Shown: positions 1 to 4,729 of the stretch, piece by piece
How positions within the stretch are numbered: position 1 is the first letter of the stretch
Layout: the number at the start of each line of letters is the position of its first letter
Assembly: GCA_900754775.1 (NCBI GenBank)
Contig: CAAEDZ010000150.1
Span: 1 to 5,104 of the forward strand
DNA length: 5,104 nt
Direction: 5' to 3'
Origin: Clostridia bacterium
GTDB lineage: Bacteria; Bacillota_A; Clostridia; Christensenellales; Aristaeellaceae
Position numbers and translations under genes: made by a program
Notes under the pieces: generated by a model
The model's database searches: none
What the model was told of the DNA's origin: nothing
Seen by the model: the letters and a program-made list of their open reading frames with translations, nothing else

Positions 1-6
1 CGTTGT

Positions 7-552
7 TTACTTCGACGTATCCCCGTCCTTTTCCTGCCAGCTCTCCTTGACGCGCTCGGCGGCGTCCTCGGCCTTGTGTATGTATTCGTTGACCTTCTCG
101 TTCGAGGGATGGTCGCCGCGCAGCGAGTAGCGCAGGCCGAAGAACAGGCCGATGATCAGCAGCACCAGCATCAGCCAGATGGTGATGGGCGGGATCAGCA
201 AAAGAAGCACGAAGGCCGTCAGCGGCAGGGAGATGACTTCCTTGCCGTCGCGCGAGGCGACGATATAGTTGCGGTTGCCGTAGTTGAGCATGCGGCGGAA
301 GATGCCGCCCACGGTGCGCGCCCCGTCCTTGAAGGCGCCGTCGCGGTCCTTTTTCTTTTTGCCCTCATCCGCCTTTTCCTCCTCCGCCTTGGTGGAGAAG
401 CGGGCGTCGTTTTCCGGCACCTTGCCCTCGCGCTCCAGAAGCACGATGGCGTCCAGGAGGTCCCAGTCCGACGCTTCCAGCGCCGCCTTGGCCTCCTCAT
501 AGCTGACGTTGGCCTTCTGGCGCAGCAGTTCTACCATTTCATAGTTGGTCAT
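7..552 (-). CDS. DUF4342-type membrane-associated protein with EF-Ts/UBA-like N-terminal domain
   Basis: This is a 181-residue protein of unknown function. Residues 4-43 resemble the UBA-like N-terminal domain of elongation factor Ts: a helix with MVELLRQKANVS, then YEEAKAALEASDWDLLDAI and a final LLEREGK. Residues 53-75 are a highly charged Lys/Glu linker. Residues 80-108 (RRMLNYGNRNYIVASRDGKE) lead into a very hydrophobic stretch at about 108-141 with a central PP, best read as one long or two tightly turned membrane segments. The tail (142-181) is charged and probably helical. This order matches what I recall of the DUF4342 family in Clostridia. I chose the start at 552 because AAAGGGG lies 9 bases upstream; an in-frame ATG at 585 would put that ribosome binding site inside the gene. 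It has its own promoter and is not co-oriented with the gcv operon. Family assignment is from memory; the gene itself is secure. Confidence 0.88.
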   Translation of the reverse strand: MTNYEMVELLRQKANVSYEEAKAALEASDWDLLDAIVLLEREGKVPENDARFSTKAEEEKADEGKKKKDRDGAFKDGARTVGGIFRRMLNYGNRNYIVASRDGKEVISLPLTAFVLLLLIPPITIWLMLVLLIIGLFFGLRYSLRGDHPSNEKVNEYIHKAEDAAERVKESWQEKDGDTSK

Positions 553-589
553 ATTCGTTTTCCCCTTTCTGTCCGGCCGACGCATATAT

Positions 590-598
590 AGTATACCA
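590..598 (-). promoter_or_regulatory. Extended -10 promoter for the DUF4342-type gene
   Basis: On the minus strand TATACT (595 to 590) is preceded by TG plus one base (598-596), an extended -10 element. Transcription would start near 583, giving a leader of about 30 bases before the ATG at 552. The hexamer 17 bases upstream (GCATCG, 618-613) is a poor -35, as is common for extended -10 promoters. Assigned from motif and position only. Confidence 0.5.
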
Positions 599-664
599 CA
601 AAGATTAAAGGGCGATGCCGGGAGATTAGAGCGGGATTAGAAGCGCGTGACGGCTTTCTGAAAG

Positions 665-734
665 CGGGCGGTTTTGGGCCTTGACCGCGCGGCGCTCTTC
701 CGTTAAAAGATGGGTAGAGGCAAGGCTGCATAAT
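665..734 (+). repeat. Direct repeat copy A (diverged promoter-bearing element)
   Basis: This stretch matches 1643-1711 in the same orientation. Positions 678-734 align to 1655-1711 without gaps, with 49 of 57 bases identical; the match continues leftward to 665 with one 1-base gap. The longest shared blocks are TCTTCCGTTAAAA and ATGGGTAGAGGCAA. Beyond 734 the similarity stops, apart from a possible GGGAGA (750-755) that would correspond to the start of the riboswitch after a 3-base shift. It may be a relic of a duplicated operon leader or a member of a genome-wide repeat family; the window alone cannot distinguish these. Confidence 0.8.
681..709 (+). promoter_or_regulatory. Promoter-like sequence in repeat copy A
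   Basis: TTGACC (681-686), a 17-base spacer and TAAAAG (704-709) occupy the same positions as the TTGACA/TAAAAT pair of copy B. Each hexamer has one change that weakens its match to consensus (last base of each). If active, it would start near 716 on the plus strand and run against the convergent gene at 846-1292, producing antisense RNA. There is no convincing plus-strand gene downstream, so it may be a decaying promoter. Confidence 0.35.
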
Positions 735-781
735 TTGAGGCGGTCAGGCGGGAGAAGGGAAGAAGTACCATTTGGGCAGAG

Positions 782-811
782 AAAAATCCCGCCTCCGGGA
801 AGGGAAGCGGG
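782..811 (-). terminator. Intrinsic terminator after the zinc-ribbon membrane protein gene
   Basis: On the minus strand a hairpin (811 to 788) pairs CCCGC with GCGGG, then after one mismatch TTCC-side bases with GGA-side bases (5 + 3 bp, 6-base loop), and is followed directly by ATTTTT (787-782). It lies 34 bases past the stop codon at 846, the right place to end that transcription unit. The plus-strand reading has AAAAC rather than a T-run, so it should act only for minus-strand transcripts. Confidence 0.7.
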
Positions 812-845
812 AAAACATCCTCTCTGTTCACCATCGAATGGAAAA

Positions 846-1292
846 TCAGGGCTGATCATTGGATTTGAAGCGAGCGTTGACCGGCAATAATGTATAGCAG
901 TGCGGACAATAATAACGGTTGGTGTCAGACCAACGATCATGGCGCTCCTCTACGATTTTATAACAATTCGGACAGACCCACTGGTTGTCTTTCAACTCCA
1001 AATGCTCTTTAAGAAAGACCGTCATAAAGATATTGGAGTTTTCGCGAATATGCTTTAGGTGCTTTAGGTTTTCCAGCGCTTCGCCTATTGCGTGCAGCAG
1101 GAGACTGAAAATGAAAACCGAAATCCCCGACACCACAAGCATCAATAAAAACAGAAAGAAGTTGAAGCCTCCATCAAATTGAACGCCGAATACGATCGAC
1201 CAGATGACCGCGCCAATTTCTCCAAGCCAGAAAAAGACCTTTGCCAAAGTTTGAAGCGTACTTTCCACACTGCCAAAAATTTTCTCGTTCAT
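846..1292 (-). CDS. Two-helix membrane protein with C-terminal zinc ribbon, unknown function
   Basis: The 148-residue product has two predicted membrane segments (about 17-37 and 43-68). After them comes LLLHAIGEALEN (64-75), which resembles a motif I recall as LLYGFGELVEN in small clostridial membrane proteins. A charged stretch (76-104) leads to a zinc ribbon: CPNC (107-110) and CPHC (129-132), the four cysteines expected to bind one zinc ion. The short hydrophilic tail ends at 148. Both termini are probably cytoplasmic. The start is well supported: AGGAGG (1305-1300) lies 7 bases upstream of the ATG. The stop is followed by an intrinsic terminator. A frameshifted small gene ends 15 bases upstream, suggesting a two-gene unit. 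Local GC is much lower than in the gcv genes (25/60 G+C at 961-1020 against 42/60 at 2101-2160), consistent with acquisition from elsewhere. I do not recognise a specific function; membrane sensing or scaffolding would be a guess. Confidence 0.85.
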   Translation of the reverse strand: MNEKIFGSVESTLQTLAKVFFWLGEIGAVIWSIVFGVQFDGGFNFFLFLLMLVVSGISVFIFSLLLHAIGEALENLKHLKHIRENSNIFMTVFLKEHLELKDNQWVCPNCYKIVEERHDRWSDTNRYYCPHCYTLLPVNARFKSNDQP

Positions 1293-1307
1293 TGCAGCCC
1301 CTCCTGT

Positions 1308-1476
1308 TTATCCCGAAGTCTCAAAAATCCGCTTTGCAGAGTATGTCGTGTTTGATCCCTGTGTCCCTTCAACAACTTCCCTGAACGTATCGACGGCGCG
1401 CCCTTCAACGGACATATTTTGCGACCGCGGAAGGCACTGTAATGGTCTTCTGGTCCATATCCAGTATGATCCGCAC
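1308..1476 (-). pseudogene. Small gene broken by one frameshift, resembling a short mobile-element protein
   Basis: From a GTG at 1476 the frame reads MRIILDMDQKTITVP and continues to AKYVR before TGA at 1407-1405. Shifting +1 at that stop gives an uninterrupted continuation (EGRAVDTFREVVEG, later YSAKRIFETSG) to TAA at 1310-1308, about 55 residues in all. Three things suggest it was a real gene. AGGGAG (1487-1482) lies 5 bases upstream of the GTG. The restored stop falls 15 bases before the ATG of the next gene and directly ahead of its ribosome binding site. The N-terminus resembles small proteins I recall from clostridial phages and conjugative elements that begin with hydrophobic-D-x-x-x-KTITVP. 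The alternative start ATG at 1491 lacks a good binding site. A sequencing error, real decay, or +1 frameshifting at CGT-TGA could each explain it. A competing 94-codon frame (1573-1289) overlaps, but shows no recognisable features. Confidence 0.42.
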
Positions 1477-1540
1477 AGCCACTCCCTTCATTTGTATTTC
1501 TTGCCACCAGTATACCCCTTCCCGAAAATTTCAGCCGAAT

Positions 1541-1555
1541 ATTATATGTACATAT
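1541..1555 (-). promoter_or_regulatory. Candidate -10 box with overlapping palindrome (operator-like)
   Basis: TATAAT reads on the minus strand at 1546-1541 in a strikingly AT-rich stretch (about 1530-1585), upstream of the frameshifted gene and the zinc-ribbon gene. A perfect 12-bp palindrome, ATATGTACATAT (1544-1555), overlaps its upstream edge, where a repressor dimer could block polymerase. No good -35 hexamer is visible at 16-18 bases (TCCTTA at 17), so the promoter may be weak or activator-dependent. AT-rich DNA yields such motifs by chance fairly often, so this is tentative. Confidence 0.35.
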
Positions 1556-1642
1556 TGTTAATATAAGGAGCATCGGATAATTATTTTGCTTCGGCTCCGT
1601 TTCGCGGGCATTTGGCCCTTTGCGCCGTCCCAGGCGCGCAGA

Positions 1643-1711
1643 CGGGCAATTTTAGCCTTGACAGCGCCGTGGTCTTCCGTTAAAATATGGGTAGAGGCAA
1701 AACTTCATAAT
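1643..1711 (+). repeat. Direct repeat copy B carrying the gcv operon promoter
   Basis: This is the partner of 665-734, offset by 977 bases over the gap-free part. It contains the operon promoter and the first bases of the transcript, and ends (CATAAT, 1706-1711) just before the riboswitch begins. In-frame translation of both copies gives the similar peptides SSVKRWVEARLHN and SSVKIWVEAKLHN. The mismatches do not favour silent codon positions, however, so conservation at the DNA level is the simpler reading. Confidence 0.8.
1658..1686 (+). promoter_or_regulatory. Promoter of the glycine cleavage operon
   Basis: A consensus -35 (TTGACA, 1658-1663) is separated by exactly 17 bases from TAAAAT (1681-1686), one base from the consensus -10. 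The start point would be near 1693, about 20 bases before the first riboswitch pairing. This is a housekeeping sigma-type promoter; control should come mainly from the RNA leader downstream. Confidence 0.8.
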
Positions 1712-1713
1712 CA

Positions 1714-1873
1714 TTCGAGCGATGGTTCCGGGAGAGACCGCTTTGGCGGCGCCGAAGGGGAATGCGCAGACAACTCTCAGGCAAAAGGACCGGCACCGGA
1801 CGAGACTCTGGAAAGCCGCTTGCGGCACCGAAGAAGCAATCCTGCGGGAGAATCTTTCAGGTCTGGAACAGAG
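1714..1873 (+). promoter_or_regulatory. Tandem glycine riboswitch (two aptamers)
   Basis: Two consecutive glycine aptamers are visible. Aptamer 1 (about 1724-1797) has P2 formed by GAGAG (1732-1736) and CTCTC (1774-1778), P3 CCGC/GCGG (1738-1741/1746-1749), and the family core motifs GCCGAAGGGG (1751-1760) and CTCAGGCAAAAGGAC (1776-1790). Aptamer 2 (about 1806-1873) has P1 CTCTG/CAGAG (1806-1810/1869-1873), P2 GAAAG/CTTTC (1811-1815/1854-1858), a GCCG/CGGC hairpin (1815-1818/1823-1826), and ACCGAAGAAGCAAT followed by TTTCAGGTCTGGA. The leader TTCG (1714-1717) can pair with linker CGAG (1801-1804), matching the leader-linker helix known in this class. It senses glycine and controls gcvT-gcvH-gcvPA-gcvPB. 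The P1 of aptamer 2 shares bases with the terminator that follows, predicting a glycine-induced ON switch. Confidence 0.95.
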
Positions 1874-1904
1874 GCGCGCTGTGTTGGCGTGTCTCTGATT
1901 TTTT
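1869..1904 (+). terminator. Riboswitch-controlled intrinsic terminator (expression platform)
   Basis: Positions 1869-1880 pair without interruption with 1886-1897 (12 bp, three of them G-U or U-G pairs inside the stem plus one closing U-G), around a GTGTT loop. A T-run follows (ATTTTTT, 1898-1904). The first five stem bases, CAGAG (1869-1873), are also the 3' strand of aptamer 2 P1, so the two helices exclude each other. Without glycine the terminator should form; with glycine, P1 holds CAGAG and transcription continues into gcvT. Confidence 0.85.
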
Positions 1905-1926
1905 ATACTTCGAAAGGGGGATGCCG

Positions 1927-2997
1927 ATGGAACGCAAAACGCCGCTGTATGATCTGCACGTGGAGCTGGGCGGGCGCATCGTGCCCTTCGCGGGCTATCT
2001 TTTGCCGGTGCAGTATCCCAAGGGCGTCATCCACGAACACATGGCCGTGCGCGAGGGCGTGGGGCTGTTCGACGTTTCGCACATGGGCGAGGTGCGCTTT
2101 GAGGGCGCGGGGGCGCTGGCGGCACTCAACCACCTGATGGCCAACGACATGACCGGCATGGTGGACGGGCAGGTGCGCTATTCGCCGATGCTCAACGAGG
2201 AAGGCGGCATTGTGGACGATCTGGTGGTGTGCCGCTTTGACGGGACGCACTACATGGCCGTGATCAACGCCGCCAACCGCGAAAAGGACGTAAACTGGAT
2301 GCGCGCGCATCTCTTGGGGGACGCAGTGATGACGGACGTCTCCGACGAGTGGGCGCAGTTGGCGCTGCAGGGGCCAAAGTCCAAAGAGCTTTTGCTGGGC
2401 TTCTTGCCCGAGGAGGCGCTGCCGAAAAAGTACTACCACTTCGTGCCCGAGGTGGAGGTCGCGGGAGTCAAGTGCATGCTCTCGCGCACAGGCTACACCG
2501 GCGAGTGGGGGTATGAACTCTACTGCAGGCCGGAGGACGCGGAAACGCTCTTCCGCGCGCTGTTAAAAGCCGGGGCCGAGCCGTGCGGGCTGGGCGCGCG
2601 CGATACGCTGCGTCTCGAAGCTGCCATGCCCCTCTACGGCCACGAGATGACCGACGACATATCGCCCCTCGAGGCCGGGCTTGGCTGGGCGGTCAAGCCG
2701 GAACACGAATTTGTCGGCCGCGAGGCCATGCTGGAGCGCGGCACGCCTCGCGCCCGCGTCGGCCTCAGGGTGACGGGCAGGGGCATCGTCCGCGAGGGGC
2801 AGGATGTGTACATCGGCGCAGAGAAGATCGGCGTGACCACCAGCGGCACGCATCTGCCGTATCTAGGCGGGGCCTACGCCATGGCGCTGGTGGACAGCAG
2901 GTATACGGAAATTGGCACGCAGGTGGAGGCAGACGTGCGCGGGCGGCGCGTGGGCGCGGAGATCGTGCCGCTGCCGTTCTACAAGCGCGCGAAGTGA
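1927..2997 (+). CDS. gcvT: Aminomethyltransferase, T-protein of the glycine cleavage system
   Basis: GcvT takes the aminomethyl group held on lipoylated GcvH, transfers the one-carbon unit to tetrahydrofolate (giving 5,10-methylene-THF) and releases ammonia in the cytoplasm. The 356-residue length is normal. Visible family motifs: GGRIVPFAGY (15-24), FDVSHMGE (48-55), GGIVDDL (93-99) containing the conserved catalytic-site aspartate region, RTGYTGEWGYEL (187-198) with the conserved glutamate 193, and LGARDTLRLEAAMPLYGHEM (222-241). The C-terminal barrel domain (about 275-356) ends in the usual PFYKR. I chose ATG 1927 because AAGGGG (1914-1919) sits 7 bases upstream; ATG 1921 in the same frame abuts the binding site and would add only MP. 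The frame is open back to 1762, but that part is riboswitch RNA. First gene of the operon, 33 bases before gcvH. Confidence 0.97.
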   Translation: MERKTPLYDLHVELGGRIVPFAGYLLPVQYPKGVIHEHMAVREGVGLFDVSHMGEVRFEGAGALAALNHLMANDMTGMVDGQVRYSPMLNEEGGIVDDLVVCRFDGTHYMAVINAANREKDVNWMRAHLLGDAVMTDVSDEWAQLALQGPKSKELLLGFLPEEALPKKYYHFVPEVEVAGVKCMLSRTGYTGEWGYELYCRPEDAETLFRALLKAGAEPCGLGARDTLRLEAAMPLYGHEMTDDISPLEAGLGWAVKPEHEFVGREAMLERGTPRARVGLRVTGRGIVREGQDVYIGAEKIGVTTSGTHLPYLGGAYAMALVDSRYTEIGTQVEADVRGRRVGAEIVPLPFYKRAK

Positions 2998-3030
2998 CGG
3001 ACAAAATGATATTTTAAGGAGGAATCATCC

Positions 3031-3417
3031 ATGGCGCATGTTCCCGCGGAGCTTCTCTACACCAAATCCCACGAATGGGTGCAGTTCACGGGCGAGACGA
3101 CCGCCCGCGTCGGCATCACCGACTTTGCCCAGAACAGCCTGGGCGACATCGTCTTTGTCAACCTGCCCGCCGAGGGCGACGGCGTCACCGCCGGCGAGGC
3201 GGCCTGCGACGTGGAATCGGTCAAGGCCGTGGCCGACATCGTCAGCCCCGTGACCGGCACAATATCCGCCGCCAACAATGATCTGGAGAGCGCTCCGGAA
3301 AAACTCAACGAATCCCCCTACGAGGCCTGGATCTTCGAGGTCAGCGATATTTCCGACCGCGAGGAACTGCTCGACGCGGCGGCCTACGAGGCCTTCTGCG
3401 CCACCGAGGAGGCGTAA
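3031..3417 (+). CDS. gcvH: Glycine cleavage system H-protein (lipoyl carrier)
   Basis: GcvH is the small shuttle protein whose lipoyl-lysine arm carries the aminomethyl intermediate from P-protein to T-protein and is then reoxidised by L-protein. The 128-residue product has the expected start LLYTKSHEWV (8-17) and VGITDFAQNSLGDIVFVNLP (27-46). The lipoylation motif VESVKA (61-66) has lysine 65 as the attachment site, followed by DIVSPVTGTI (69-78). The C-terminal part has LNESPYEAWIFEV (92-104) and ELLDAAAYEAF (112-122). No key residue is missing. AAGGAGG (3016-3022) lies 8 bases before the ATG. Its stop is separated by one base from gcvPA, so the two are probably translated together. The protein needs lipoylation enzymes encoded elsewhere. 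Confidence 0.97.
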   Translation: MAHVPAELLYTKSHEWVQFTGETTARVGITDFAQNSLGDIVFVNLPAEGDGVTAGEAACDVESVKAVADIVSPVTGTISAANNDLESAPEKLNESPYEAWIFEVSDISDREELLDAAAYEAFCATEEA

Positions 3418-3418
3418 G

Positions 3419-4729
3419 ATGGGCGGATACATGCCTTCCACGCGCTCCGAGCGCGCGGAGATGCTGCGCGCCATCGGCCTTGAACGGCCGGAGGATCTGT
3501 TTGCCTCCGTGCCGGAGGCGTTGCGCGTCAAAAAGCTCGACCTCGCGCCGGGGCTTTCGGATCTGGCGCTCTCCCGCGAGATGCGCGGCGTGGCGGCGAA
3601 GAACCGCGTTTACCGCTCCATCTTCCGCGGCGCGGGCGCGTACCACCACTACATACCCGCCGTGGTCGGCGCGGTGACTTCCAAGGAGACGTTCGTCACC
3701 GCCTACACGCCCTATCAGGCGGAGATGAGTCAGGGCGTGTTGCAGTCCATCTTTGAATACCAGACGATGATCTGCGAACTGACCGGCATGGACGTTTCCA
3801 ACGCCTCGGTCTACGACGGGGCCACCGCCGCCGCCGAGGCTGTGAACATGCTGGTGGACGCAAAGCGCCGCGTGGCGCTCATCTCCGAGGGCGTACACCC
3901 GATGACGCTGGAAACGGTGCGCACCTACGCCTTTGGCGCGGATGTGGAGATCCGGACCATCCCGCTGAAGGACGGGCGCACGGACATGGAGGCGCTTGCT
4001 TCCATGCTGGACAGGGACGTGGCCTGCGTGCTGTTGCAGTCGCCCAACCATTTCGGCCTCGTCGAGGACGGGGAAACCGTCGCAAAGATCGTCCACGAAA
4101 ACCGTTCCAAGCTCATTTTGAGCGTCAATCCCATCGCCTGCGCGCTTTACAAGACGCCCGGCGAGGTGGGCGCGGACGTGGCCGTGGGCGAAGGGCAGCC
4201 GCTGGGCATGCCGCTCTCCTTTGGCGGGCCGTATTTGGGCTTTATGGCCACCACCAAGGCGCTGATGCGCAAACTGCCGGGCCGCATCGTCGGCGAAACC
4301 ACGGATGATCGCGGCGAGCGCGCCTTTGTGCTGACCCTGCAGGCGCGCGAGCAGCACATCCGCCGCGAAAAGGCCTCCTCCAACATCTGCTCCAATCAGG
4401 CGCTGTGCGCGATGACCGCCGCCGTGTACATGGCGGCGATGGGCGAGGCGGGCCTGCGTGAAGTGGCGCGCCAGTGCCACGCCAAGGCCGCCTATCTGCG
4501 CGGGGAACTTGCCAAAATCGGCTTTGCGCCCCTGCACGAGGGGCCGTTCTTCCACGAGTTCGTCACCGCCTGCCCCGCGGACAGGGACGCGCTGATTTCG
4601 GCGCTGGCGGAAAAAGGCATCCTCGCCGGGCTGCCGGTGGACGGGGGCATTTTGTGGTGTGCCACGGAGATGAACAGCAGGGCCGACATCGACGAACTGA
4701 TCGCGGCCATCGGGGAGGTGCTGGCATGA
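3419..4729 (+). CDS. gcvPA: Glycine dehydrogenase (decarboxylating) subunit 1, P-protein alpha half
   Basis: GcvPA is the N-terminal half of the PLP-dependent P-protein, which decarboxylates glycine and passes the aminomethyl group to GcvH; it works as a heterotetramer with GcvPB. The 436-residue length is usual for split P-proteins. Visible landmarks are the typical N-terminus YMPSTRSERAEMLRAIG (4-20), FRGAGAYHHYIPAVV (69-83), TAYTPYQAEMSQG (94-106), YDGATAAAEA (132-141), QSPNHFGLVED (207-217), GEGQPLGMPLSFGGPYLGF (257-275) and REQHIRREKASSNICSNQAL (310-329). The alpha half has the aminotransferase fold but not the PLP lysine, which lies in GcvPB. ATG 3419 is chosen because GAGGAGG (3406-3412, inside the end of gcvH) is 6 bases upstream and the N-terminus matches the family; the frame is open back to 3278, but that part is antisense in meaning to gcvH coding. 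Its stop overlaps the gcvPB start (ATGA). Confidence 0.97.
   Translation: MGGYMPSTRSERAEMLRAIGLERPEDLFASVPEALRVKKLDLAPGLSDLALSREMRGVAAKNRVYRSIFRGAGAYHHYIPAVVGAVTSKETFVTAYTPYQAEMSQGVLQSIFEYQTMICELTGMDVSNASVYDGATAAAEAVNMLVDAKRRVALISEGVHPMTLETVRTYAFGADVEIRTIPLKDGRTDMEALASMLDRDVACVLLQSPNHFGLVEDGETVAKIVHENRSKLILSVNPIACALYKTPGEVGADVAVGEGQPLGMPLSFGGPYLGFMATTKALMRKLPGRIVGETTDDRGERAFVLTLQAREQHIRREKASSNICSNQALCAMTAAVYMAAMGEAGLREVARQCHAKAAYLRGELAKIGFAPLHEGPFFHEFVTACPADRDALISALAEKGILAGLPVDGGILWCATEMNSRADIDELIAAIGEVLA

Noticed and set aside
681..734. Both repeat copies translate to a similar peptide (SSVKxWVEAxLHN), suggesting a conserved small protein.
   Set aside because: Of the eight mismatches in this stretch, one is at codon position 1, three at position 2 and four at position 3, so there is no clear bias toward silent changes. 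Similarity stops after 734, and the promoter elements explain the conservation better.
696..760. Repeat copy A plus GGGAGA at 750-755 as a remnant riboswitch or lysine-riboswitch-like leader (GGGTAGAGGC).
   Set aside because: No GCCGAAGGGG, CTCAGGCAAAAGGAC or complete lysine-aptamer core follows, so any aptamer is absent or unrecognisable.
1289..1573. A 94-codon minus-strand frame whose TGA overlaps the ATG of the zinc-ribbon gene (ATGA), resembling translational coupling.
   Set aside because: The product shows no hydrophobic core or family resemblance, and the start lacks a ribosome binding site. The alternative frames over the same DNA give a more protein-like sequence with a ribosome binding site and correct stop spacing.
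1620..1653. Hairpin TTGC(G)CCGTC / GACGGGCAA followed by TTTT, a possible plus-strand terminator upstream of the gcv promoter.
   Set aside because: Only 9 pairs with a bulge and an 11-base loop, the T-run is four bases and falls in the repeat element, and there is no plus-strand gene upstream to terminate.
1762..1926. An in-frame extension of gcvT by 55 codons.
   Set aside because: The extension translates the second half of the riboswitch and its terminator; family alignment and the ribosome binding site support a start at 1927.
3341..4555. A 404-codon open frame on the minus strand opposite gcvH/gcvPA.
   Set aside because: Long antisense frames are expected opposite GC-rich genes; the plus-strand frame has full P-protein motifs, and the antisense product shows no recognisable family.
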